Assembly (NCBI GenBank): GCA_964017065.1
Contig: OZ024783.1
Coordinates: forward strand, 8,038,391 to 8,102,390
DNA length: 64,000 bases
DNA from: Haliclona indistincta
Taxonomy: Eukaryota; Porifera; Demospongiae; Haplosclerida; Chalinidae
Reading direction: 5' to 3'
Under the pieces are notes generated by a model. That model did not search any database. It had not been told where the DNA came from and saw only the letters and a list, made by a program, of their open reading frames with translations. This document shows positions 9,475 through 19,454 of the stretch, in pieces (position 1 is the first letter of the stretch; each line of letters starts with the position of its first letter). Position numbers and translations under genes: made by a program.

Positions 9475-12400
9475 TCAGTTACGTGTGATTGATAGCAATA
9501 TTGATTCACTGTCAGCAGGTAAGAGTATGGCTAGTCTGGTGACTGGACGTTTGTACTTGCCATCGACAGTCTTCACAGTTGCTACTCGAACAAGTTTGTC
9601 TTTACCGGGATGGATTTCTACGACCTTTCCCAAAGGCCATTTGGTGGGAACAAGATGATCTTCTTGGAGGATGACAATATCTCCCACAGACAAATTGCGT
9701 GATGGATGATGCCACTTTGTGAATCTGTTAATTAGTGTCAAATATTCATTTGACCACCTTTGCCAAAAGTGTTGTGTGATAGTCTGACAAAGCTGCCATC
9801 GTCGAGGAAGTGAAATGGAAAGAGATCTTACACCTGGTTCATCAGGCAGAGCTTGCAGAGGCTTCCCAATCAGGAAATGGCCGGGAGTAAGTGCTTCAAT
9901 GCTGTCACTGTCTGGCAGAGTGGTGAGTGGGCGGCTATTTAGACATGCTTCTATCTGAGACAATATTGTCACGGCTTCTTCAAAAGTGAGCTTCATATTG
10001 CGAGTAACTGTCTTGAGATGACGTTTTGTCGACTTTACAGCTGCCTCCCAGAGTCCACCAAAGTGAGGGGAACTAGGAGGATTGAATTTCCATTCAATCT
10101 TCTGATCAGTGAGGAATCGGGAAATACTTTGCTGGGTGTCATCCTTTTCCAGGAAGTGGTAGAGTTCTTTGATCTCTCTATCTGCTCCAACGAAATTGGT
10201 GCCATTGTCACTCCACATGAGAGTGGGTAGTCCACGACGAGATACGAAGCGGCGCAAACAACTTAAGAAAGCCTCTGTAGTTAGATCACTAACAAGCTCT
10301 AGATGAACAGCTTTTACTGCAAGGCAAACAAACACACAGATGTATGTCTTGACTACAGTAGGCTTACGTACATATCCATGTTTTACCAACAGCGGTCCAG
10401 CATAGTCTACACCAACTTTGTCAAACACAGAACTGGGTGTTATTCTCTCAACTGGCAACTGGCCGAGTAGTTGTGGTCGTGGTCTCATAGCAGATTTGCG
10501 ACATGTGACGCAGGAGCGAGTGATGGCTCTAATAGTGTTTCTTCCTCTCACAATGTGGTAATGTTGTGATAGAGATGCTGCAAGTAGTGTGGGCCCAGCG
10601 TGAGATAGTCTCTGATGTTCTGTCCATATGAGTGATTTGACCACTGGATGCTTGCCACTCAGGATAATAGGATGTCTTGTGTCATAGGAGACGTTGCTGA
10701 GTTCCCTTCTTCCACCGACACGTAATAGACCTACGGAATCAAGAAAGGGATGTAGAGAGAGGATTGAGCTAGAGCGGCTTAAGCGTTTCTTCTTCTCGAG
10801 AGAGGTTATCTCAGTAAGATAATACTCGTGTTGCATTGCCTTCAGCCAGTAGTGCTCAGCGTTTAACAATTCTGAAGTGGTCAAATATTTGTTGCAGGTG
10901 TTTCTTTTCACGGCGTCACGGCAGTTTTCAGTAAATCTCATGATCCTGGCAGTGACACGTTTGAGTTTCTTGAAGTCTGAGTATCTATCAAGGGGGAAAA
11001 TCGTTTCATTCTGAACTGAGCTGGCTATGAGAGTGACGTCCCTCTCTTCTTCTGAAACAGTGATGGGAAGGTGAGAATAGTGCGGCCAGTAATCTGGTGA
11101 TTGTTGCAGCCATTTAGGTCCTTTCCACCAGATGTGATGAGTGATGAGCTCTGAAGGGAGCAGTCCTCGAGAAGCACAGTCAGCAGGGTTTTCTCCAGTT
11201 GGCACGTATTTCCAATGGCTCGGAGGAATGAGGTCGACAATTGCTGAGACTCGATTTCCTACGAATGTCTTGAACTTTCGTGGCGAACCATCCAACCAAC
11301 TGAGTACGATTGTGCTGTCACACCAAGCATGAACATGAGAGAGTGGGATTTCCAAGGCTTTGCTAGTGTGATGTAGTAACTGGGCTAGAAGCTTGGCTCC
11401 GCAGAGTTCCAAGCGCGGAATTGTTTGCCTTTTGAGAGGAGCCACCTTTGCTTTAGAAATGACAAGGGCACTTTGGATAAGTGTGCGTGAGGTTGCTCTG
11501 AGATAGATCACAGCGGCATAGGCAGACTCAGATGCGTCACAGAAACCATGCAGTTCTAGCGTTACAGCTTTACCAGCACAATTGGAGTAACAGCGTGGGA
11601 TCCTAACCTCTGCTAACAAATGGAGTTCACTCTTCCAGGTACACCAGGCGTCACAAATGCTTGAAGGTAGACTATCATCCCAGTCCACATTTTGTTCCCA
11701 GCATCGCTGAAGCAGGATCTTGGCAATGATCATCACGGGTGAAAACCAACCGAGCACATCAAAGGTCTTCGCGACATCTGACACGAGCATTCTCTTTGTG
11801 AGTTCAACCTGGGAGGGAAGAGAAGGATCAAGAGAGGAGATAGAGATTGAGAGTGTGTCCGAAGCATGGTTCCACACAATACCGAGAGCTTTGGTGCATG
11901 GATCAACCTCAATCGTGATCGTCTGAAAATCAGGATCTTTGAGTTCAGAAGGAATGGAATTAAGAACTGCGGGATCAGAGGAGTGCCATTTGCGTAGAAG
12001 AAAACCGCCACGACTGAAAAGAGATTGTAATTGCTTCTGAATGTTGATGGCCTCAGCTACCGTGTCAGCTCCTGTCAGACAGTCATCAACATAGAAGGAG
12101 CTGAATGCTATCTTTGCAGCCAACGGATATTCATGAGCAAGTTCTTGAGCATTCTGTTTTAGACTCATGTTGGCAGCAAAGGAAGATGCAGACACACCAA
12201 ATGTTATTCTGGTCATTCGATAATCAATCAGGGGTTCCGTGGTGTTCTCTCGCCATACAAAGCGATGTAGATCTTTATCTTCTGGCACTAGCTTCACTGC
12301 TCGATACATCTTGCTTACGTCTGCAGACAAAGCTACGCGGTGACAGCGGAAACGGAGTAGTACATCGATGAGTGGTGGGTGTACAGTTGGACCAATCATC

Positions 12401-15057
12401 AAGGTGTCATTGAGTGAGACTCCTGTTGATGTTTTTGCAGAGGCGTCAAACACAACTCTGAGTTTGGTTGTAGTACTTTGCTCCTTCTTGACAGCGTGCA
12501 TTGGAAGGTAGAAGGTTTTGGCTGTTTCCTTGTCCATATCAATAGATGGCACAGGTTCTGCGTGACCAAGAGTAAAATACTCCTTTACAACCTTGGCAAA
12601 TGGCTCAAATTCTTTACGATTGCGGAGTGATTTTTCCAAGGAGGTGAATCTTCTCACAGCTTGGTATCTTGATTCTCCAAGAGATTTAGCATCAGGTTTT
12701 CTAGGCAGAGGTATGACGAATGTCCCATCCTTCAAGCGACGGTGATTGTCTTTGAAGTGTTGAACTACAGCTTTCTCTTCAAGAGAGTAGGCATCTTCTG
12801 GTTTGAACGCTTCTTCTATCTCCCAGAATTTTCTCAGAAGTGTATCTGTGGAAGAGACAGAGATGTGACAGGTTATCTCGTGCTTAGTTGGCATGTCAAA
12901 TAGACGAGTTCTTCCTGCGAGTACCCAGCCAAACTTAGTATTCCAAGCGGAAGGTGTGTCGGTAGGACCAACGCGTCGACCATCCAGCATTACTAGTCCA
13001 CAGACGTCAATACCCAGCAGTATGTCAACTCTACCAGGCTCGTTGAATTGGGGATCAGCAAGTTGTAATCCTTTAATGTGTTTCCAGTGCTGATGATGGA
13101 TGACAGGTTGTAGTGGTAGCTCAGACGTGATCTTCTGGATGGTGAGGGCAGTTACAGACATCTTGTCATTTGGAGAGAATAAAGGTGAAAGTTGAAGAGA
13201 AACTGTAGAACGAGATGAACCTCCGGTGCTCCCAGCTACTCCGGCAACCGTTACATTATTTGGCGTCCTGTGCAATCGTAGTGACTGGGCAATTCGTTCT
13301 GTTACTAGCGAGACAGTAGATCCAGTGTCTAGTAGAGCTCTGGCTTTTATGGTGTTACCATTTGGACTTTGTACCAAGACTTGACAGGTCATCAAAAGGG
13401 AGGTTGATTTTTCTTCAGTAGCAACGTTGGATGAAACAACGGTTTCAGAGCGCGTAGTAGTGCTCAGATTTGTTGAAGCGTTCTCAGGAGGTGTTGATCT
13501 GAAGAGTTGGTCAGAATGTATCAGAGTGTGATGAAGCTTTTGGCATTTTCGACAGCGGTGAGAACTGGTGCACTGTTTGGCTGAGTGACCAGGTTGTAGG
13601 CAATTGTAACAAAGATTGTGCTCTGTGACCATGGCCGCCATCCTATCTTGTGGCATTCCCTTGAATTTGGAGCATAAGTAGAGACGATGGTTCTCCCCAC
13701 AGACGACACAGCTAGGCTGATATAGAGAAGGATGGGCTACGTATGAAACAGGGTCCGTAGATCTTTTGTTTACATTCGCGTAGAAGCCAGGTTTTGGAGA
13801 CTTCCTTGATGGGATGTCTTCTGGGGCAATAGCTTGAGCTCGCTTGTTGAGGAATTTCATCAAGACTTCTATGTTTGGGGTTTTTGTAACATCTTTGTGT
13901 TCCTTCCGCCATTCAATCCGAGTGGTATCATCCATGAAGTTTTCATAACAGGCCGTTAAGAAGGAAGAAAGGTCTTCTTCTCCCATGAGCTTCAGTGCAC
14001 GCCAGTGTTGCATGAAGTTCTCGTGTACCTTGGTCAATTCTCGGCTGGATCCTGACTTCATTGATGGAGGATTGATCAATGCTTTGACGTGGGCTCTGTG
14101 GATGGTACGTGGCTGGTCGTATTTCTCAGTGAGGCACTCGACTGCTTCATCATATTGGTTTCCAGTGTGAGACAAACCGGCGATGATACCCTTGGCAGTA
14201 CCATCAGACAGTGATTGCCGCAGGTACGCCATTTTCTCTGCTGAATTAAGGTCTGATCGGTCGTGGATGGCGATCTTGAACTGGTCCCAAAAGGTTCTCC
14301 AGTGTAAGACCTCACCGTCAAACTTTGGAGTCTCCAACTTAGCTAATCTGATGTTCTTTGACGCAGCTGGGGCAGGAGCAACAGATGAAGGAGTATGCAT
14401 GCGAGATAATGCGTCAAGCTCGTCACAGAGCTTGCGTAAGTTTAATCCACAGTCGAACAAGCACGTGCTGATCTTGTGGAAAGCGTCAGTCAATTCGTCC
14501 ATCTCTTCAGTAGTACAGGAGCTCATGGCTAGCCGCTTGGTGTCAGAGAAAGAGGTTCCGAGATCAGAGATCTTCTGTAAGTAACTTTTGACAAGGTGGA
14601 TGTTGCTCGGGTCATCTCTTGCAATCTTCATTACTTGTTCTGAGATAGAACTGAGCTCTTGGTCTATGTCTTGTAGATAACGAGAAGCTCTTTTGAAAGG
14701 AGTCATTTCCGTAGCTGCAGAACAGAGTCGTATGATTTGCTGTATTCCACTGGAGATACGTGACACTTCAGCATCTTGTTCATCGTAGACAATTTGTTCT
14801 CGAGCCAGGGCTTCGTCTAGAGCATCATCATCTGGCAGCGCATCTATAACCATGTCATGTCGACGTTTGAAGGATTTGTCGAGTGACTTCAGCTTTTCAG
14901 CCAGTTCTTGAGCGTTTATAAGAAGCTGAGTGCTTGATGGCTCTGCCTTGAGCTTGGCTAAAGTAGTTGCAACTCGTGTGATGCTTCCCTTGACCGTGCC
15001 TCTTCTCCGTTTGAGCTGAGAGAGGGAAGCTGCAGTCTCTCCTGTTTCGTCACCCAT
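9475..15057 (-). CDS. BEL/Pao gag-pol polyprotein
   Basis: One uninterrupted frame. An upstream ATG at 15219 lies inside the LTR; the ATG at 15057 (MGDETGETAAS) is outside it and gives 1,860 residues. Positions below are counted from 15219. A coiled, charged gag N-terminus is followed by a DUF1759-like block around 300 (KFDGEVLHWRTFWDQFK). A zinc knuckle CYNCLQPGHSAKQC lies near 537, and an aspartic protease of peptidase A17 type has LLDTGSTVS at ~629-637. Reverse transcriptase has YVDD at ~1042. An RNase H region follows, then an integrase with an H-C zinc region (~1550) and catalytic D near 1605, D near 1671 (SDNGTNF) and E near 1725 (GGLWEAAVKS). A C-terminal DUF5641-type domain runs ~1810-1905. 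The order PR-RT-RH-INT with YVDD is typical of BEL/Pao. No break is seen; probably competent for retrotransposition. Confidence 0.93.
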   Translation of the reverse strand: MGDETGETAASLSQLKRRRGTVKGSITRVATTLAKLKAEPSSTQLLINAQELAEKLKSLDKSFKRRHDMVIDALPDDDALDEALAREQIVYDEQDAEVSRISSGIQQIIRLCSAATEMTPFKRASRYLQDIDQELSSISEQVMKIARDDPSNIHLVKSYLQKISDLGTSFSDTKRLAMSSCTTEEMDELTDAFHKISTCLFDCGLNLRKLCDELDALSRMHTPSSVAPAPAASKNIRLAKLETPKFDGEVLHWRTFWDQFKIAIHDRSDLNSAEKMAYLRQSLSDGTAKGIIAGLSHTGNQYDEAVECLTEKYDQPRTIHRAHVKALINPPSMKSGSSRELTKVHENFMQHWRALKLMGEEDLSSFLTACYENFMDDTTRIEWRKEHKDVTKTPNIEVLMKFLNKRAQAIAPEDIPSRKSPKPGFYANVNKRSTDPVSYVAHPSLYQPSCVVCGENHRLYLCSKFKGMPQDRMAAMVTEHNLCYNCLQPGHSAKQCTSSHRCRKCQKLHHTLIHSDQLFRSTPPENASTNLSTTTRSETVVSSNVATEEKSTSLLMTCQVLVQSPNGNTIKARALLDTGSTVSLVTERIAQSLRLHRTPNNVTVAGVAGSTGGSSRSTVSLQLSPLFSPNDKMSVTALTIQKITSELPLQPVIHHQHWKHIKGLQLADPQFNEPGRVDILLGIDVCGLVMLDGRRVGPTDTPSAWNTKFGWVLAGRTRLFDMPTKHEITCHISVSSTDTLLRKFWEIEEAFKPEDAYSLEEKAVVQHFKDNHRRLKDGTFVIPLPRKPDAKSLGESRYQAVRRFTSLEKSLRNRKEFEPFAKVVKEYFTLGHAEPVPSIDMDKETAKTFYLPMHAVKKEQSTTTKLRVVFDASAKTSTGVSLNDTLMIGPTVHPPLIDVLLRFRCHRVALSADVSKMYRAVKLVPEDKDLHRFVWRENTTEPLIDYRMTRITFGVSASSFAANMSLKQNAQELAHEYPLAAKIAFSSFYVDDCLTGADTVAEAINIQKQLQSLFSRGGFLLRKWHSSDPAVLNSIPSELKDPDFQTITIEVDPCTKALGIVWNHASDTLSISISSLDPSLPSQVELTKRMLVSDVAKTFDVLGWFSPVMIIAKILLQRCWEQNVDWDDSLPSSICDAWCTWKSELHLLAEVRIPRCYSNCAGKAVTLELHGFCDASESAYAAVIYLRATSRTLIQSALVISKAKVAPLKRQTIPRLELCGAKLLAQLLHHTSKALEIPLSHVHAWCDSTIVLSWLDGSPRKFKTFVGNRVSAIVDLIPPSHWKYVPTGENPADCASRGLLPSELITHHIWWKGPKWLQQSPDYWPHYSHLPITVSEEERDVTLIASSVQNETIFPLDRYSDFKKLKRVTARIMRFTENCRDAVKRNTCNKYLTTSELLNAEHYWLKAMQHEYYLTEITSLEKKKRLSRSSSILSLHPFLDSVGLLRVGGRRELSNVSYDTRHPIILSGKHPVVKSLIWTEHQRLSHAGPTLLAASLSQHYHIVRGRNTIRAITRSCVTCRKSAMRPRPQLLGQLPVERITPSSVFDKVGVDYAGPLLVKHGYVRKPTVVKTYICVFVCLAVKAVHLELVSDLTTEAFLSCLRRFVSRRGLPTLMWSDNGTNFVGADREIKELYHFLEKDDTQQSISRFLTDQKIEWKFNPPSSPHFGGLWEAAVKSTKRHLKTVTRNMKLTFEEAVTILSQIEACLNSRPLTTLPDSDSIEALTPGHFLIGKPLQALPDEPGVRSLSISLPRRWQLCQTITQHFWQRWSNEYLTLINRFTKWHHPSRNLSVGDIVILQEDHLVPTKWPLGKVVEIHPGKDKLVRVATVKTVDGKYKRPVTRLAILLPADSESILLSITRN

Positions 15058-15176
15058 GATGTAGGTACAGCTAGAAGAGAAAGTTTTGCCGTGTTCAGAG
15101 TTAGAGAGTAGTTTTCCGGGGCCTAGTAATGGCAGCAAGGAACTATCTTCTCCAGGACTTGGTATGGATATATAAA

Positions 15177-15193
15177 TCCGGCTCGGTGGACCA
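15177..15193 (-). other. Primer-binding site of the BEL element
   Basis: Four bases inside the 5' LTR, the minus strand reads TGGTCCACCGAGCCGGA. The complement (TCCGGCTCGGTGGACCA) resembles the 3' end of an animal tRNA-Tyr with a variant acceptor stem. The tRNA identity is inferred from memory of tRNA-Tyr ends. Confidence 0.6.
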
Positions 15194-15197
15194 TAAA

Positions 15198-15502
15198 TGT
15201 GGGCGCAGAGTAGGCTCACACTAAGAAATTGGGCAACCCTAAAATCGCAACGATCGCGAGTAAGTAGATTGGCGGTGTATCCAAACTTTAATGTAATTCA
15301 GCAGACAGAACAATGGAGAGAGTGAGAGAATGAACAACAGAACTGGTTTTATAGGAATACACAGAAATCTAATATTAGAATGATAAAGATAGTAACGAAC
15401 AGTCATGAGATTAGTTAATGAGTTGAGTGTGAATGACAAAGATAGTAACGAACAGTCATGAGATTAGTTAATGAGTTGAGTGTGAATCCATTGGCGCCAA
15501 CA
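15198..15502 (-). repeat. 5' LTR of the BEL element
   Basis: 305 bp, no visible difference from the copy at 9139-9443. It is followed at 15503 by the second CGAAG target-site copy. Confidence 0.95.
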
Positions 15503-15507
15503 CGAAG

Positions 15508-16145
15508 AAAACCAGGCATGCTTTTACATGCCTCCGAGTTACTTAGATATAGACTGGTCTGCTTACCCTCTAACAAATTGTGACGATATCAACAATTTAA
15601 CCAACTATACCCTGCTTTGCTTCGAGTTTGAATTTGGTTTTGATAAAGCCACAGCAGCTGCTGGTGGTGTGTTCATACTTGCTTCTCTGGTTCTCACTAT
15701 CATTACAATACTCATTCTGAACTGCGCCAACAACACGGACACTACCACTCCTCACAGCTGGTGCAAAAGACACTTTCATCGATCGCTGGCTCTTATTTTC
15801 CAGCTCATTGGAATTACTGCTTCTATTGTTATACCGATTGGACTGTTCTTTAACCCCTTTGTCACTAGTACCTTGTACAGAAACCCTAGAAGTTTGCTGA
15901 AAATGCTATCCGCAGTCTATCTGATTCTGTTTGCCTGGACTACCCCGTGGTGCTGGTTTGTGGAGGAAGATATACACACGAAAAAACACCGCATAAGAAG
16001 AATGGTGAAAGAAATAAGAGAAGGAATAGCGGAAAGAAAACCGCTCATAGAAGGAGAAGAAACCGCGATACAGACACTTCAGAGTACGGTGATGAGCGGT
16101 TTGGATCAAATACTGACGAGTAATGAAGAAACTGAGCAAGACTGA
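15508..16145 (+). CDS. Membrane-protein exon, 3' part, separated by BEL insertion
   Basis: This continues the frame of 8979-9138 after the target site: EENQACFYMPPSYLDIDW, then a cysteine-rich extracellular-looking loop (cysteines near YPLTNC and YTLLC). Three further hydrophobic segments follow: AAAGGVFILASLVLTIITIL, ALIFQLIGITASIVIPIGLF and MLSAVYLILFAWTTPWCWF. The C-terminus is highly charged and presumably cytoplasmic, ending at the stop at 16143-16145. With the helix before the insertion the protein has at least four membrane segments. I do not recognise the family. Read alone, an internal ATG at 15528 would give a 205-residue product lacking the first helix. The gene is disrupted here; another haplotype may be intact. 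Confidence 0.7.
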
Positions 16146-17050
16146 ACACTAGTTACGAAGTGAGCAACTTTCTAATTGTCCACTTATTTCTCTACCATGT
16201 GCATGTAAATCACATCACCATGGATGCGTACTGTAGATACAGGTATATAGATTCCTTTAGTTGTGTGTTGCAAATAACAAACTATTGTATAGTGAGATCC
16301 TCATAAATAATTAACAGGTGTGTATTCTTTATAAAACATTCAATCTTCATTATTCAATTTGTAACAATAGAATGTTCCTAGTGCGTGTTCTTGATCACAG
16401 TTCCTTGTACATTGTTATAACCATTTAAATTCAAGGATGTCAATGAATATGCGCCATTTAAATTCAAGGATGTCAATGAATATGTGTATGCAACACTGGC
16501 TTGCGCTTACTTACTTGATCAAGTAGAGACATCAGATTGCCGCCATGCACATGTATTATACAGTATCTAATGCTATAGACTAATTTAGACTACGCACATG
16601 CGACTCACTTGATTTCACTAGAAGGTGCTTCAGCTCACACTGGGACGATCGGAGAATGGATCGAAGGCATCTCAGTCCCTCAACAGATGGAGAAGAGGAG
16701 GATGTGGAGACTGTATTGGAAGAGGGGCTGTCCTTGTGGTGCCATAGTGACAGAAACCGTTCGATCTCCTAAATCCAAAACAACACTGTCATGACAAGCT
16801 TTTTTGTCAAGATTATAATCAACAACATTGCCGTACAGCTAGTAATGAAGTTTTAAGTTTGAGATTCAACCAATCCGATAATACACTATTCAACTTTGCT
16901 GTTTACACAAACGTTGCATAAAACTGGTATAAAACGGCGTTTTATTCGAGCAACAATGTTGCTTTGAATTCGCCTGACACACTGTGTGAGTTTGTTGTAA
17001 GCAACATTGCTTGGATGCGCGCAACAAAGTTACCTAGTTAATCACGGTTT
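16146..17050. other. Intergenic, 3' flank of the membrane-protein gene
   Basis: AT-rich. It holds the 33-bp duplication listed separately and scattered copies of GCAACAATGTTGCTT-like palindromic words near 16900-17030, possibly a decayed MITE. No gene seen. Confidence 0.4.
16421..16486. repeat. 33-bp direct tandem duplication
   Basis: CCATTTAAATTCAAGGATGT plus 13 bases occurs twice back to back (16421-16453, 16454-16486) with one difference near the end. Confidence 0.9.
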
Positions 17051-17202
17051 TGTAATGTTGCTATATTTATTTGTGTATGTTTGTTAATAATTAATAAATA
17101 ATTTGGGGACGAGCACGTGGAAGTGTTCTACCTACTGGTCAACATTTTGAGCAGTGTCTATTTTCACGCTATTTTCCCGACGTTGCCGACAGCAGCGTCA
17201 CA
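17051..17202 (+). repeat. 5' LTR of the gypsy element
   Basis: 152 bp, no visible difference from 22873-23024; starts TG and ends CA. Unusually short for a gypsy LTR. Confidence 0.93.
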
Positions 17203-17204
17203 CT

Positions 17205-17221
17205 TGGAGGTCCCACCGAGA
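17205..17221 (+). other. Primer-binding site of the gypsy element
   Basis: TGGAGGTCCCACCGAGA lies two bases after the 5' LTR. Its complement (TCTCGGTGGGACCTCCA) matches the 3' end of animal tRNA-Gln, so tRNA-Gln priming is likely. Confidence 0.7.
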
Positions 17222-17312
17222 CTGAAGAGGTGTCCTGGAAGAAAAGGCCGTGACTTTGAGCTTGTGTTCGCCATTGTACGTGTGTCACGTGGCGGTACAC
17301 TGAAGAAGGACA

Positions 17313-19454
17313 ATGCCGGCGAAGACCAAGACACAGCTGAAGGAGGAGCTTGAGGAGGCAAGACGCGAACTAAGTGAGTTCAAGAATGCTGCAGAGGCTC
17401 AGATCGAAACGTTACAGTCATCAGAGCGTCAGTTGCGAGTGGACGTGGACAAGCTTCACGCGTTAATCGAGGATTCGGAACGCAAGCTACAAGAGAAGAC
17501 TGAACAGCTGGAGGACGCAGAGGCTCAGATCCGTGACTTGCAGAACGCCATGAAGAAGGGAGCCCAGCGCGATGACCCGTTGCTGTCCTTTGGACCACAA
17601 GCGGGAAGCCATACAGACACACCCACAACCACCCAAGAGGTGAGCTCTGTTGTGAGAGATGTTATGATTGTGAGAGATGAAGCATTAGAAGCTGTAGAGC
17701 AGTCCCAATGGGAGCTGGATAAATGGAGAAGGGAGGTACAGCAGCAAGTAAATGAAGTAGTTCAGAGCTTGCGGCTAACTGCAAGTAGCCATGAGAGTGC
17801 TGTACCAAGAATGGGAGCTAGTAGTTTAGAGGGAGTAAGCCCAACCTTGAGGGGTGGGTCAAGCGAGAACGATAAAGATGTAGGAGCCAAGAAAGTGGTG
17901 TCGCGGGACACACCAGGCTCAGACGAGAAACCTCTAAAACTGCCCCCTTTACCGACATTCGACGGCACCAGTCGAGAGGATGTGGATGCCCTTGGTAGAT
18001 GGTTGACGAAGTTAGCTAAGCATGCAGAGTTGCTGCGCTGGTCGGAGAGGACAAAACTGTTGCAGTTTGAGTTGCACTTGGGTAGGCGAGCTGAGCGCGT
18101 ATATGAGTTACTGCCAGCTAGTCAGAAAGTTAGTTTTGAGAAGGCTACCCAAGCGTTGCGTGGACGTCTCTACCCAATCGAAAGTGAAGCTTTAGTCTCT
18201 GCGCAGTTAATGAGGCGTAAGCAGCAGAACCACGAGCGTGTTGACGAATTTGCACAAGACTTGGAAAAACTGTTCGAACGTAGTTATGGACGCCGATCAG
18301 GTATGGATGAGGCTAGTAAGGGGCTTCTGAAGCGAGATGTCTTTGTGCAGGGGTTGCTACTGAAATGGCAGAAGAAGGTTCTACCCTCAGCCTCCTCATA
18401 TAGCGATGCCCTTCATCAGGCTCGAGCGGCGGAGCAGCAGGAGAGACAACTCTTGGAACTACACCCTCCTCCCACGAGGCCTTTCTTTAAGGGTAAGCCA
18501 GGTGAACCGAAGGTAGTTGATCCTCAGCCTGCTGACCCGAAGTCTGCGCCACCCAAAGCCCTCAACCTGCGGCAGAAGGGAGGACCCCCAAAGTGCTTTG
18601 AATGTGGGTCTGCCGCACACAAGTGGCGGGACTGCCCGTTAAGGAAACCTACTGAGACTCCTGGCAAGCCTGCAGCAGCTAGTAGCTCGGCCATCACCAC
18701 TCACTCTGAGTCTATTGATGAGAAATGTCAACGGCTGCAGCAAGAATGGGTTGATGCTGAGTTCGCTCACATGGCTAATGCCTATGATACCAAGGCAACA
18801 GTGGACCAGATAGTGGGAGCCGTTGGACCGTTGTGCTATGCTACAGTAGAGATTGCTGGTGAAAAAGTGAGGGGAATGGTTGACACTGGTTCTTCTGCAA
18901 CAGTAGTCTCCTTTGAGCTTTTCAGCAAGATTGGTAAACGTGCTAACATACCAACTACTGCTCTCTCCAAGCCAGATGTGGTCCTGCGTGATTACAACCG
19001 GAGGCCGATACCAGTTGGGGCTAAGGTGGACTTGTCCTTTCGATATCAGGGTAAGAGTGTGGTCGCCCCTGTCTACCTCCGTGCTGGTGGTCATGACGAG
19101 TCTGAAACCTGTTTGCTAGGTACTAATGTTATCTTTGGCCTGGGCTTGATGGAACCAGCAGCTGGGGTCTGTAAAGAGGCGGAGAGCTGCACCACTACTA
19201 GTACCGTGTGCTTGACCAGGAGTACAAAGATTCCTGCTCGAGTTGGAACTTATTTGGATGTGAGTTTGGAAGAGCACGTTGTAGAGGACACAGCATTGGT
19301 GTTCGAACCTGACCATTCTCATTCCAAGAGTGTAGGCTTAGAGTTGGAAGACGCTGTACTTAGCCTCGTCCCCAGGCCAAATTTTTTCGCTTACGAAACG
19401 GACGAACGAAAACGGAAGCGCGAAAAAAGGGCCTGGTATCTATTGCAAGGGTGA
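17313..19454 (+). CDS. Gypsy gag-protease
   Basis: 713 residues in one frame. The N-terminal ~90 residues are charged heptads (KTQLKEELEEARRELSEF), a coiled coil. A capsid-like retrotransposon gag domain follows around residues 200-370. A zinc knuckle CFECGSAAHKWRDC is encoded at about 18594-18637. A retropepsin with GMVDTGSSATVV is encoded at about 18873-18905. The frame ends at 19454 in a lysine/arginine-rich tail that looks like out-of-frame reading. The next polyprotein segment continues in the +1 frame, overlapping from about 19390. A T6 run at 19382-19387 is a plausible site for the frame change. The geometry is +1, so it does not fit a standard -1 slippery site. Confidence 0.85.
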   Translation: MPAKTKTQLKEELEEARRELSEFKNAAEAQIETLQSSERQLRVDVDKLHALIEDSERKLQEKTEQLEDAEAQIRDLQNAMKKGAQRDDPLLSFGPQAGSHTDTPTTTQEVSSVVRDVMIVRDEALEAVEQSQWELDKWRREVQQQVNEVVQSLRLTASSHESAVPRMGASSLEGVSPTLRGGSSENDKDVGAKKVVSRDTPGSDEKPLKLPPLPTFDGTSREDVDALGRWLTKLAKHAELLRWSERTKLLQFELHLGRRAERVYELLPASQKVSFEKATQALRGRLYPIESEALVSAQLMRRKQQNHERVDEFAQDLEKLFERSYGRRSGMDEASKGLLKRDVFVQGLLLKWQKKVLPSASSYSDALHQARAAEQQERQLLELHPPPTRPFFKGKPGEPKVVDPQPADPKSAPPKALNLRQKGGPPKCFECGSAAHKWRDCPLRKPTETPGKPAAASSSAITTHSESIDEKCQRLQQEWVDAEFAHMANAYDTKATVDQIVGAVGPLCYATVEIAGEKVRGMVDTGSSATVVSFELFSKIGKRANIPTTALSKPDVVLRDYNRRPIPVGAKVDLSFRYQGKSVVAPVYLRAGGHDESETCLLGTNVIFGLGLMEPAAGVCKEAESCTTTSTVCLTRSTKIPARVGTYLDVSLEEHVVEDTALVFEPDHSHSKSVGLELEDAVLSLVPRPNFFAYETDERKRKREKRAWYLLQG

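Larger units (their letters stand above)
9139..15502 (-). mobile_element. Full-length BEL/Pao LTR retrotransposon
   Basis: Complete element of 6,364 bp on the minus strand. The two 305-bp LTRs show no difference by eye and begin TGT and end ACA. A 5-bp target-site duplication CGAAG lies at 9134-9138 and 15503-15507. A primer-binding site and polypurine tract are in the right places, and one long gag-pol frame is uninterrupted. Identical LTRs and an intact ORF mean a recent insertion. It lies inside a coding exon of a membrane-protein gene. Confidence 0.95.

Noticed and set aside
19379..19385. AAATTTT as a programmed -1 frameshift site in the gypsy element
   Set aside because: The heptamer fits the consensus, but the downstream frame is +1, not -1.
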